From Bryum argenteum (lineage: Eukaryota; Streptophyta; Bryopsida; Bryales; Bryaceae), in NCBI GenBank assembly GCA_037043015.1, contig CM073329.1, forward strand, positions 8,820,648 through 8,884,647: 64,000 nt of DNA. Reading direction: 5' to 3'. The translations under genes were made by a program, and so were the position numbers. Of this stretch, positions 11,133 through 21,487 are shown piece by piece (position 1 is the stretch's first letter; the number at the start of each line of letters is the position of its first letter). The notes beneath the pieces are model-generated. The model was not told the DNA's origin, did no database searches, and worked only from the letters and a program-made list of their open reading frames with translations.

Positions 11133-12602
11133 TCAGTTCGAGTTGAACAGAGGCTCAGATGAAATACCAGCAGTGACATCTGGATTGTTTGATGTAGCGT
11201 GGGGCTCTCCGGTAGATGCAGTGGTTGTTCCAGGATCGGGAGCAACATGCATATCGTGTCCATTGGGGACGGCATGATATGCTGAGCTCCCACTTGGGCC
11301 ATACTCTAGTCCAACAGTTGGGGCTTCAAGTGGTTTCCGAAATGCAGTAGCGGTATGCAGGGTCGTAGGAGGGTGCATACCCTCTGTACCTCCTTGGCTG
11401 AATGGGGGCAGATGATCATAGGGGCTTTGAAATCCATGTTGGCCATGCGGTGGCATGTGCAAGTTCTTTGTTCTGGTTGACATACTCAACCCTGTGCTCA
11501 ATACACTTGACAATTGAGATAAACAATTGACCATCTCACCTTGCTTCATGATTGCCAATCGTGCATTTTCGTTAGCTACGGCTGCATTCTCGTACATGCG
11601 TCTGTCCTTCTCCCTTTGGTATTCCATTTGCTCCGAAAAAAGCTTTAGCTGGACCTCAATTTTAGACCTGTCCAATTCACGACTGGCGTCCGCAATTTCT
11701 TGCATCTGCGCAGCCATCACTGCCCCCGTGGCCTTGGTCGCCTCTGCAATAACACTATGGCCTGAAACATTCTTCCTTCTGACGGCTGTGTTCCCTGGAC
11801 GCTTATGAACAGCATTCTGAGAAGCATTCTGAGAAGTGTCGGAAGAGCTGATAACATGCGGCTGTACCCCCGGTGGCATGCCATTGAATGCCCGTAACAG
11901 ATGGTTTGGTGTGGTCTCCGGCTGGGCAGGTTGACGTCCTGGTGTTGACATGCGACTTCGAGGAGTCCGCGGTGGTGATGAGTCCTCTGTTGTCTCGGTG
12001 GCATCAGGCTGCGGCATGTCCATAGGGTCTTCGGTCTCTGGCTCACTCTGCAGCTCATCCATATCGTCATTCATGCCATGTTGAACTGCTATGTAGTTGC
12101 GATCATTCGGTGATAGTAGGTCTCTCACATGGGGGGGCTGGATCTGGGGGCGATTCCCGTACCAGTCATGCACAGCGTCAAATACATCTTGCCCGAAGAG
12201 CCTTGGTAAACCCTCTGACTTTCGCTCAGCGGCACTCATATCCCAGTAATCAGGTGCGTTTCTACCTGTGCGGCTGAGGAAATCTGCAATGCGTTTATAG
12301 TCCGGAATCAATTGATTCCATTTGGTTTTACATGAAGGTCCGTCACGGAAACAAGGTGAATGTCCAGCTCTCATGACATGTTGTGAAACCCGAAGCCATT
12401 TCGATGTTTCTGGTGCCATCAAGTCTTGACCGTCAATTGTATCTAACTCCTCAAGGTACTGGTCACGCTTGGCTTGAATGAGAGCGAAAATCTCTTGTGG
12501 GATCCAATTAGGACCCCGGTCCTTTCTAGCTCTCTTGGCCTGGCTTGGACCAGGAGGAGGGGATGCAGCTGCAGCTGGTCTCGTCAGTGCTGGCCGTGCC
12601 AT
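11133..12602 (-). CDS. Myb/SANT-like DNA-binding protein of Harbinger element
   Basis: Seen: 489 residues from ATG at 12602. After a Pro/Ala-rich leader, residues about 30-160 form a trihelix-type Myb/SANT-like domain (WIPQEIFALI, then WLRVSQHVM, CKTKWNQLIPDYKRIADF and DYWDMS). An acidic Pro-rich linker follows (about 185-225). A charged coiled-coil-like stretch runs at about 290-360 (SREL..KIEVQLKLFSEQ), and the Gly/Pro/His-rich tail has no recognised fold. Known: in PIF/Harbinger elements this second protein binds the element ends and brings the transposase to nuclear DNA. Its position tail-to-tail with an intact transposase supports that role. No breaks are visible. A host trihelix transcription factor is the alternative. 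Confidence 0.85.
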   Translation of the reverse strand: MARPALTRPAAAASPPPGPSQAKRARKDRGPNWIPQEIFALIQAKRDQYLEELDTIDGQDLMAPETSKWLRVSQHVMRAGHSPCFRDGPSCKTKWNQLIPDYKRIADFLSRTGRNAPDYWDMSAAERKSEGLPRLFGQDVFDAVHDWYGNRPQIQPPHVRDLLSPNDRNYIAVQHGMNDDMDELQSEPETEDPMDMPQPDATETTEDSSPPRTPRSRMSTPGRQPAQPETTPNHLLRAFNGMPPGVQPHVISSSDTSQNASQNAVHKRPGNTAVRRKNVSGHSVIAEATKATGAVMAAQMQEIADASRELDRSKIEVQLKLFSEQMEYQREKDRRMYENAAVANENARLAIMKQGEMVNCLSQLSSVLSTGLSMSTRTKNLHMPPHGQHGFQSPYDHLPPFSQGGTEGMHPPTTLHTATAFRKPLEAPTVGLEYGPSGSSAYHAVPNGHDMHVAPDPGTTTASTGEPHATSNNPDVTAGISSEPLFNSN

Positions 12603-14185
12603 TCCAGAAACGGAGGAGAGGAGGGGACTTCCCCGTGCCGCAGCGACAGTCGGCAGGCCACGGCCAAGAGAGTGGTTTGCTGTAACAATTGCACAATGGT
12701 TTGCTGTAACAATTGCACAATTGAAAAATCCACAATGTGCACAATGTTAAAAATTTAACTCTTTATACTATTCGCCATACTTATTGGAACATCGGAGTGT
12801 GCGTGTCTTGTGTGCAGGTCAATTCTCCGAACGATCCTCTATCTCATCGACACAAAGTCTACAATAGCAGCGATGACTTTTCAATCAGAAGGGACACGAA
12901 TACATCACTGGAAATGAAATAACACACAAGTGCGAGGAGGGGGTTTAATGTACCGTCGACAGCCTGAGGCGCAGGACGAATGGGGGCATTAAACTGCTGG
13001 GAGTCAGCGCGGTTCTCCATGACTGATACAACAGTCTCCCTATGCAATTGTAACATGTGACCGCAAGTAAGAGGAGCTGCATTTGATTGAATTCATAATG
13101 CCATACTGTATTGACGATTCAAATTCATGAGTATGGAGGGCCACACTGACCAAGCGGGAAAACGAGGTGAAATAACGTCACAATCTCTTTTCCCATTCAT
13201 TTCGAAGCAAGACAGGCATGTTTCTATTCTACAGATGTGCATAAATTAAAACAGATGAAATGTAAAGATTGTATTGAAGGTCTGACATAGAGACCAATGA
13301 ATTCAAAGCAACTCCGTTTTAAAATCATCCTTTGTGAAAAACAAATTCTTTCGTGTGCATCCGCAGTTGAAGTCGACATTCCATGTAACATGAACGATAT
13401 GAAGAGAAATGAGAACTTGAAATACATAGAGATTGCATGGAACATGACGATGGAGCGAGGTGGTGCATACCAACGATTCACGTCTGGAAATGAGGTACGG
13501 ACTCTACCGAGACCATGGATTTATGAACGCGCTCACTTCTTTCAAGGGTCGCCATGCACCGCCCATACTTCTGTAGTTTCCGATTTAACTGCGATAAGAC
13601 CCACGGGCGTTGTTTTCTAATTTGCCCTCCAGAGCTCGAATAGATAGGACCGTGCAAAGTAGTCGTAAATGTACATTTCGGGTAGATTGTGATGAACTAA
13701 TAACTTGGCTGATTTATCATAGTGGGTGGGAAATTAGCTCAAGTTGCCTCGCCAAGGACCGGTATTACAGGCATGCCATGTAGGCATACACGTCGGCTCG
13801 GGGATACTGACCACCGCAAGTGGGAATGGCAGGTTACTTTTAACGGGACATCTTCTGTAGGACCGCCGCCCAAGCGCCAGGTGTGAAGACATCCTTACTA
13901 GGGTAATTGGCAGTCACAGTAGATGGAATACTTCCACCATACACATATTGTGGTGAACCAAGGCCGATTGTATTTTACAAGGACCAGTTGATCTCAAAGA
14001 AGAAAATGTTCTCACTCACTCTATCTACAACTACGGATGAGATCGATCACCAGCCTCTCGGTAATCAGATGCAAAGAACACGAGAAAATTCTCTATCATC
14101 CTCGAAGGAAAGAGCAACATGTGGATGACTATGGCATCGACAGCTACAGCTGAGCTGCGCGCTCCGCTGATAATACCGGAACCTT
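12603..14185. other. Spacer right of the Harbinger core
   Basis: A 24-bp direct repeat, beginning tggtttgctgtaacaattgc, is duplicated head to tail at 12673-12720, just upstream of the Myb-like start. No other gene is supported. Short frames at 13297-13620 and 13907-14128 show no family motif. The right end of the Harbinger element should lie here. Confidence 0.4.
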
Positions 14186-14551
14186 GACCCTTAAATGCCT
14201 AGCTATACAGATTTGGGCAGCCCAGTATTGGATCCCAACATCTTTTGCACTTGGGCATCATGAATAGTGCACTTTCTGAACTTGGGCATCATGAATGATC
14301 CAATCAATGATGAGCTTGCAACCTCCTACAAGTATTGTACAACCCCAACCTACCTACCACAATCCTTTCAAAGCACAAAATCACTCATACAAATTGTGAT
14401 TCGAATTCTAAAATTCCACTTTTTGAATGCATGAGAAGAAGGTGACCGGTTTGACATCAAAATATAATTGAAAAGTTCAGTACATTGAGAGCTACAGAGG
14501 AGATTCTGTTGGAACATGACCCCTCGGGTCACCTTCGGCGTTTAAGGGTTA
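14186..14551 (+). repeat. MITE-like unit, copy 1 (inverted relative to copies 2 and 3)
   Basis: About 366 bp that begins cccttaaatgcc and ends ggcgtttaagggttaa, so the ends are near-perfect inverted repeats. The flanking trinucleotides TGA/TTA are compatible with the 3-bp target site of Tourist/Harbinger MITEs, but this is weak. It holds no coding frame. The same sequence recurs in reverse complement at 14846-15206. Confidence 0.75.
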
Positions 14552-14696
14552 ATTTAATCACGATTAACAAACTTTTAACTTAATTTAAGCTCGTGTAAAA
14601 GTCTAGCTGTCAAAACAAGCAAAAACTACAAAAGAAATATATTGATCCAAGACTTAGGTTTACAATGAATAAGAGTCCCTTATATACTAATCTCTT

Positions 14697-14775
14697 GGCT
14701 CAACTGCCGAGGCTATACTTTAGCTCTACTGCCGAGGCTATACTTTAGCTCTACTGCCGAAGTTCTATTTATAAA
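14697..14775. repeat. Tandem repeat, about 27 bp x 3
   Basis: Three head-to-tail copies of a unit containing ctactgccgaggctatactt, in the loop between MITE copies 1 and 2. Confidence 0.75.
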
Positions 14776-14845
14776 ATTAATAGCGAGTGAACATCCGAGC
14801 TTATCAACGAGGCCTTGGCCCATGACAGCTCCAGGCTTCCGACTC

Positions 14846-15206
14846 TTAACCCTTAAACGCGTGAGCGGCCCCGAGGGGACCGTTTCCAACAGAATCTCCT
14901 CTGTAGCTATCAAACACAATAACTTTTCACTTATATTTTGATGTCAAACTGGTCACCTTCTTGTGATGCATTCAAAAAGTGAAATTTTAGAATTCAAATC
15001 ACAATTTGTATGAGTGATTTTGTGCTTTGAAAGGATTGTGGTAGGTAGGTTGGGGTTGTACAATACTTGTAGGAGGTTGCAAGCTCATCATTGATTGGAT
15101 CATTCATGATGCCCAAGTTCAAAAAGTGCACTATTCACGATGCTCTAGTGCAAAAGATGCTGTGATCCAATATTGGGCTGCCCAAATCTGTATAGCTAGG
15201 CGTTTA
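14846..15206 (-). repeat. MITE-like unit, copy 2
   Basis: Reverse complement of 14186-14551 at high identity, with the same internal landmarks (ccaacagaatctcctctgta, ggattgtggtaggtaggttg). With copy 1 it forms a hairpin with arms of about 360 bp and a loop of about 295 bp. Confidence 0.78.
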
Positions 15207-15580
15207 ACCCTTAAACGCCCAAGCAAGCCCGAGGGGCATGATTCCAACAGAATCTTCCTTGTAGCTCTCACTGTACTCAACATTTCACTCATATTTTGAT
15301 GTCAAACTGGTCACCTTCTTCTGATGCATTCAAAAAGTGAAATTTCACAATTCAAATCACAATTTGTATGAATGATTTTGTGCTTTGAAAGGATTGTGGT
15401 AGGTAGGTTGGGGTGGTACATAACCTTGTAGGAGGTTGCAAGCTCATCATTGATTGGCCTATTCATGATGCCCAAGTTCAAAAAGTGCACTATTCATGAT
15501 GCCCAAGTCCAAAAGATGTTGTGATCCAATTTTGGGCTGCCCGTTTCAGACCCCATGGGCGTTTATGGGTTAAGGGTTAA
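15207..15580 (-). repeat. MITE-like unit, copy 3 (direct repeat of copy 2)
   Basis: Follows copy 2 directly. The two share the junction tttaacccttaaacgcc. It ends ggcgtttatgggttaagg. More diverged than copies 1 and 2. Confidence 0.75.
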
Positions 15581-16265
15581 GGCGCTCGGCGTCGAACTCC
15601 TAGCGAGGTTCGTCGTGGAGCTGACTCAGACTGATGATGTGGCAACGACTCGTCCGATTTGGCAAGCCCCCGTGGCATTAATTACGTTGTAAGGACAACA
15701 TGCAAGTGGGATGGGCGAGCTCAATAAATATTTAATATGGTGCCGAAAATCTAGAGTGACCTGCTTTTTTGAGCGAAAAGTCAAATGCTTTATGATTTTA
15801 GGGAATAATATATACTGGTTAGGTGGGGGTGCCATTTATTGTTTTGTTGTTGCTCGAAAAGTTCATGGTCTTGTTGATTGATTAAAATTAAAAATGCAAA
15901 AAGTTCATGGCGATGTTGTTGTGAAATTGCTGTCTAGGGAGGTTAATTGAATCTTACAAAGACCCAGCCATGCAGCGATTGTTTCAAGAGAAAATCCCTC
16001 CTTCCTCTGTCATATCATACCTCCGTAAGATAGATAGATAGATAGATAAGAACTCCAATCTTCAAATCAAAGATTGGCGCTGTTCGTAATGCCTTTACCT
16101 CAATGGCTACATGACAAAGAGGTAATAGAACAAAACTACTCACCCCTTTCGGGAATAGACACTAAACTCTACAAATAACTGCAAACGGACTAAACTAGAG
16201 TAACCAAGATAAAACTATATATAGTGTGGGTCAAGTTTCTTTTAAATGAGATTTTGGTGGGTTTG
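15581..16265. other. Non-coding spacer
   Basis: Only a short GATA microsatellite (about 16030-16048) is evident. No gene is supported. Confidence 0.4.
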
Positions 16266-16440
16266 TGGTGACTAAGCCATGCAGTCCTAGGGTGGTTGAG
16301 GTGTGGGGCGTTTTGTAATTGTGCTCGTTCGAGTTCGAACCCCTATGGGCTCGTTTGAGCAGTACTCATGGCTTGGGGCTGTCTGTGAGTATATGGCAGG
16401 AAATTGTTATCAACCACCCGGCCCCTACCGAGAAGCCGAG
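16266..16440 (+). repeat. tRNA-derived SINE-like fragment
   Basis: The sequence contains an A-box-like stretch (tagggtggttgaggtgtgg, about 16290-16308) and a good B box (gagttcgaacccc, about 16331-16343) at tRNA-like spacing. There is no cloverleaf that I can complete, so I read it as the head of a SINE rather than a tRNA gene. Confidence 0.5.
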
Positions 16441-16486
16441 ATCAAGCGATCTTATTTGCTAACAACAATGATGGTTTGCACCACCC

Positions 16487-16489
<3 letters not shown>

Positions 16490-16525
<36 letters not shown>
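16490..16525 (-). other. Poly(A) tail of LINE-A
   Basis: A run of 36 T on the plus strand directly after the end of the LINE coding frame (stop at 16559) and a 34-bp remainder. It marks the 3' end of a retroposed transcript made from the minus strand. Confidence 0.9.
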
Positions 16526-16558
16526 CCTTCAAGGTGGTTCGGTATTTGTAGGGAGAGG

Positions 16559-17857
16559 TTAGTGATTTTCTATTTTGCGTTTGTGTAAGAGGATTAGTGC
16601 GGCGTGTTGTATGGCTATTGTGTTAATTGTTTTAAATGCATTTTTTATTTGTTTTTTGGTGAGTTTGAAAGTGTTTTCTAATGGGTCCATTGCTGGCGTG
16701 TGGGTTGTTCCTCTAACGCCTGCAGTGATGACTATTAGGGGGTTAACTTTCCAGCCACGGGCAACTATTGAGTCTAGTAATGGTTGGTATTTGTTGGTTT
16801 TATTTTTGATAGTTTCTTGCGGGAATCTGTCATTACAGTATGTGAATTCGATGTATTGTATGGAAATGTTGTCATTTGGGTGTTGTGGAGGTGTGCCTCG
16901 GTGTGGGAGACCTATTACGCATAGTAAGTCGGGTCTAAATCTTGCATTGCAATGGCATCTATTTGTGTCACATGTGCAAGGGAGGAGCCAGCTTGGTACC
17001 GTGTTATCTGGGGGTGCGTTGAGATGTCTACCGGCATTTATAAGTGTATAGCATCTTGATTTGGTGTTTGACAGGATGAGTTGTTTGATAGTTTTAGCTG
17101 CCTGGTTGTGCCTAGTAACTCTGAGTGCGTGGATGTTAGATTGGGGGCATTTAAGTAGGACATGTAGCCATGTCTTTACGTCTGTCGAACTGCAAATAGG
17201 GCATGTCTTTGATGGGAACCGTATATGTCCAAAGAATAGTTGTTTTTGTGTGTGTTCCATGTATTGGCCTGTGCGGAATTTTAGTATGCTAGTTATTTGA
17301 GACTCTGTAATTTTTGGGTTTTTCCAAAAGGCATTTGATGATTTTGCATGTACATCCGGATTGGAGGTCCATTTGTTTATATTAGGAAAGTTTTGTACTA
17401 GAGTTTTGAGGTTGTTTTCTCGGTTGTATTCGGTAAGATATGTAGCTAGGTTTCTGACTGGCCCTTCATCTGGTCTGTGGTGTGGTCCAGGCGAGATGTC
17501 TTTTTGGTAGTAGAAAGGAGTAATGTATGCAAATTCGTCGTGTTTAGGGGCGAATTTATAATTTTTCTCGTTTCTTGCTTTGGCAAGTTTGTCCGCTTCC
17601 TCATTGCCAGAGATGTTAACATGAGCTCGTACTTTGTGGAATGTAGTGGGCTGTGTACGTATTTTTAACATATTGGTTATGGCGATGAGAGTGTTTAGAT
17701 CTGGGTGGTTGTTTTGTAGGGTAGGGTGTGTGAGGTGTGTTTGTAAAACGTACAAGCAATTTATGCAATCTGTGAAGATATATGCGGGTTCGTCTATGTT
17801 TTTGTATGTGAGGATTTTTAGTGTTTCGTATATATACCTCCAAGACACCCCTCCCAC
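16559..17857 (-). pseudogene. LINE-A RNase H and restriction-like endonuclease (RLE)
   Basis: Seen: 432 residues. RNase H: IFTDC with D30, and a downstream RAHVNISGNEEAD block (H79, D89). Then a CPIC..H..C zinc motif (C219, C222, H232, C237). Then an RLE of the PD-(D/E)XK type: RPDLL (308-312), IEF (336-338) and K356-Y357. Known: the CCHC knuckle followed by RPD, (V/I)(D/E) and KxxY motifs is the R2-type endonuclease that nicks the target. In Dualen/RandI it coexists with an APE. The N-terminal part of RNase H lies in another frame, so the coding sequence is broken near 17850, beside a hairpin at 17836-17898. The rest is uninterrupted to the stop at 16559. Confidence 0.8.
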
Positions 17858-17897
17858 CCCTAGTGTTTTCAGGGATGGGAGGGATGTCTTGGAGGTA

Positions 17898-18488
17898 GAA
17901 TTGAGTGATAAATAAATTCCTAAGGGTGTTTGTGAGGTTTTGTATGTCTGTTAGGGTGGTGAGATTATGATTTTTGTGGTGGATACAGAGAATTTGGCTT
18001 GTGTTTGATTCGGTGCGGGATTTTTTGTGATTAGTGGGAATGGTGGGTTTTTCGTATGTTATTGTGTCTGCAGCAAAGTGTGCTAAAATGTGTGTATCTG
18101 GGAACTTAGTTGAGTAGGGTGTTGGGTTGTGGAACCATTGTTTGTCTGGCATGACAACAATGGTTGTGGCATTGTGGTCTTGAAGTGCAGCTAGCCGGGC
18201 CCAATGTATGGTTTGTTGCGCAGTTTCGTCGTTGTGAGGGTGGGCGTAGCCAATTCCCTGCCATTTGTATTGAAAGGCAAGGCCACTAGAGCCAAATATT
18301 TTGTCTCGGGGGAATGTGTAGTAGTATTTTGTAATTTGAAGTAGGCATGTTATGGGGGAGGAGAAGTATGTGTGTATAATTTGGAAGGATGCGATAAGTG
18401 TGTCAATTATGGCAGTAGGGAGCATGTGGTGGTGTGTTGTTTTGGGATTGCTTTTGGAGATAGTATGATTGTAGCGTTTGTATAGCAA
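17898..18488 (-). pseudogene. LINE-A middle block, possible methyltransferase-like domain
   Basis: Seen: an open frame read from 18488 downward. Residues 65-118 follow the pattern FGSSG, W76, YAHPHND (81-87), WARLAA (96-101), VVMPDKQW (111-118). Inference: this spacing resembles Dam/PCIF1-type N6-adenine methyltransferases, in which a W...NPPF/Y motif is followed by a helix and a (V/L)(L/F)xPxxxxW strand. Here the NPPY position reads AHPH, so the catalytic motif is absent, either decayed or never present. It lies between RT and RNase H. An alternative is a lineage-specific connector of the LINE protein without enzymatic function. DIRS-type elements are known to carry Dam-like domains; I know of none established for a dual-endonuclease LINE. 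Confidence 0.4.
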
Positions 18489-18634
18489 AATAATTTCTGT
18501 TTCAAATGATTGCGTGGGGGGTTAAACCGTAGTTGGTGTTGAGACATGAGTGGTATTGTTTCCATAGCCATGTGAGTCTAGATGTGGGGATAGTGAGGAG
18601 GAAGTGGCTGGTATTATCAAATAAATGGGCTGTT

Positions 18635-20990
18635 TCATTTAGGACTTGTATGGTGGGGGAGTTTGTGAGGATCTCTTTGTCGGGGTTGCAGTCTTGGAGA
18701 TAAATTTGTGTGAGGGGTAAGCTTGTTGGAGGGGGGGATGAAGCGGATGTCTTTTACTTGCGGTGGTGTGAAACAATTGTTGATGATGTGTTTATAGAGT
18801 GTATGCTTTTGTTCTGTATAGTAATCGGATAAGAGGATAAGGTTATGTCTTATGGCGGCCGGGTAGTTAGGTGGGAAGAGCTCTTTTGGTAAGAGCCAAG
18901 TGTGGAGTGGAAGGTGGTTGTTTATTATCCAATGGCATATGTATACGTTAGTGGAGTGTGTGGTTTTGTATGTCTTTTTTGGTGACTGATTTGTGTGCAG
19001 ATATGTGGTGTATGGGATAATTAATCGGATCATTTATGATTTGTTTGGGTGGGGGTATTGTTGGTGTTAGCTGTGGAGGGGTTGGGTGCATGGAAGGTAG
19101 CGAGACAAGAAGGGATATGACCTGATTATGTTTGATATATTTGTTGTATAAAAGGTGGGACGGTTGGTGTGTGTGGCACGGATGAGAGCATTCGGGAGTG
19201 CAAGTTTTCTGGCAGAAGAGTTGTTGTGCTAGATTTAGAGCCCTTCGTTCTAATTTTGTGGGGTTTTTGTAGTATTTTCTGAAGTCTATGGGTGACATCA
19301 GGGTAGTGCCATTTGGAAGTGTGAGGTGTTTTATTTTGTAAATTTTGTGGCGTAACAATTTATGCAATAGTTTGAGGAATAGTTTGGGATCGAGGTGGGG
19401 TAGGAGGTTTGATGTTTGGGCCATCCAATGTGTTTCTAATTCGGTGGCTTCAAGTTGGAAGTTATCTAATGTGCTTTTCAGGTGGATTCCACCTTCTTCT
19501 TTGAGTAAGAAGAGTGCTCTAGTGATTGGAGAGTGTATACAGTCGTGGTATTTTATACGGGGAATTTCTTTGGATCCACCAAACTTGGCTAAGACCTTGG
19601 TAAATTGGGCCAAGTTTGCCTTTGTCATTAAGTACATTTGTTAATTGGTCGCCAATGCATCTAAGGTAAGCATTCTAAAGGGAAAATGCTTCAAGACTAA
19701 AGTCTTCATGTGGTAATTGTGCTATAACATTTGTTGTGCATTTAGGTAGACCGCATATCGTTTTTTGGATGCTGGATATTTTTCTATCTAGTTTTTTGAT
19801 CATTGGTAGTGAGAAAGGTACTACGTAGAAGCTGTATGCGATGCCTGCACGTATTACTGTGTCCACCATGCTGATTTTTTGTTTGATTGTGGCGGGGCAG
19901 TTAGCAAGTTTTTGGCATTGTTCAGTAAGTTTTTTGGTGGTTAGGTGTGTTTGGAGTTTCCAATTTAGTGTTGGTACCACTTGGATGCCGAGATATGGGT
20001 AGGCTTCGTTTTGGTGTAGTGTTGGTAATGGCTCATTTTTGTAGTTGATGTTTTGTGTTTGGAGGAGGGTTTTGAAGGCGGTGGGTGTGATTTTGGACTT
20101 GTTTGGGCAGCCTGTAACTGCACATTTTTGTGTTTTAACTTCGAGTCCAGTCCAGTCAGTGAATTTTTCTATTTTGTTCATTTGTATTTGTAGTGCTTGA
20201 AGGGTAGCAGTAAGGGCGGCTAAATCATCGGCATATGCAGCGGAATTGATGGTTGTTTTTGATGTGCCAAATTTATAACCATGATTCTCTCTTTGTAACC
20301 ATCTTAGTAGAGGTTCTAAAAATACGATAAAAAGATATGGGCTTAATGTGTCACCTTGAATGGTGCCTCATTGGATTGGAATTGGTTTTGTTTGTCCAAA
20401 GTATTCTCCGGTGTAGATGGTGGTAGAGTGAGAGTAGATATATCCAATTAGTGCGACAGCTTCTACTGGGTAGCCAAGGTCTTTCATTATTGCTAGGAGT
20501 CTGGCGTGGTCTAGAGAACTAAATGCATTTTTGAAGTTGATGTACATAATATAGATATCTTGGTTCGTGATTCTAGCATCTTCAAGTGCAGCTGTGATAA
20601 GTTGTATTTGGCGTGAGGTGCTTCTTTTAGCACGGAAGCCTTCTTGGCTGTCATGAAGTATTTGGTGATGTTCACCATAAGCTGAGAGAATGAATGTGAG
20701 GATGCTGGTAAAAAGTTTATATATTGTGTTGGCTAAGGCAATGGGTCTGTGGTTTGGGAGGAGGGAGGGGTCTCCTTTTTTGTAGAGTAATATAGTAAGG
20801 TTGGTTTTCCATGATGCTGGTATTTGTTTTTGTTTGTAGCAGTGGGAGAAGAAGATGTATAGAAGTGTGTGAAATGAATCTGGCATGTTTTTGAGAATGT
20901 AGTTGGGGATCTTGACTGAGCCGGGGGCTTTGTTTTGTGAGAGATTTTTTAGGCAGATGTCGAAAGTTTCTCAATTGTAGTATGTATGTA
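18635..20990 (-). pseudogene. LINE-A reverse transcriptase and C-terminal connector
   Basis: Seen: RT motifs in order on the minus strand: KAPG (about 20925), LPNHRPIALANTIYKLF (motif 1-2 region), GFRAKRS, a first catalytic block reading INFKNAFSSLDH (about 20550), GTIQGDTLSPYLF (20365) and AAYADD (20240), then a thumb-like region with GCPNK. Known: this is the non-LTR RT that copies element RNA at the nicked target. Damage: TGA at 20368-20370 just before GTIQGD and TGA near 20965, both consistent with CGA-to-TGA change; TAG at 19675; a frameshift near 19640, where coding continues with FGGSKEIPRI and EEGGIHLKS. Between 19.0 and 18.5 kb the frame shifts again. Confidence 0.85.
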
Positions 20991-21487
20991 GGGGGGTTTC
21001 TGGAGTACCTCTCTTTTCAAGGGTAAAACCATCTAAGTCATGCCAAGGGTATTGTCGTACCACGCATGAATAGTTTGGGAGGTGTTTTGGTTGATAGTAA
21101 CATGTTGGGATGGTTGAGCGATTAGTAATAGATTGTTGTGAAAAGATTTCTTGAGCTATATCTTCAGGGCAGGTGAGAATTTCATTATTGTGAGTGGTGA
21201 TGCAGTCAAATGGTGGGGTTTCAAGATTTTTGAAAACGCGATTGTTTATTTTCTTGGGGCTAGTGTTATAGAGTTGTCTGTATCTGGTGATAGCCTTTTT
21301 GATTGATTGTCGTGTGTATTTTGTGGTGATGGCTTGTGCTTTTTTGTTTGCAGTTGTAGCTAAATCTGCTAATGCGTTTAGCGAGTCTTGTTTGGTGTTA
21401 TCAGTTTCTGGGGGTGGTGGTATGTTGGTGGGTGTGTGTTGTTGTGTGATTTGTAAAATTGGATGTGTTCTCCAATTGTCATTGTTG

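Larger units (their letters stand above)
9366..12602. mobile_element. PIF/Harbinger DNA transposon, coding core
   Basis: Transposase on the plus strand and Myb/SANT-like protein on the minus strand, converging over a 417-bp gap (10716-11132) that holds an A run at 10899-10917. This two-gene layout is typical of autonomous PIF/Harbinger elements. True ends lie outside this interval; I could not identify terminal inverted repeats or the usual 3-bp target duplication by eye. Confidence 0.8.

Noticed and set aside
13297..14128. Small frames right of the Harbinger unit
   Set aside because: No recognisable domain or conserved composition; not enough to call a gene.
16266..16440. Nuclear tRNA gene
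   Set aside because: A and B boxes are tRNA-like but no acceptor stem or complete cloverleaf can be drawn; SINE head is the better reading.
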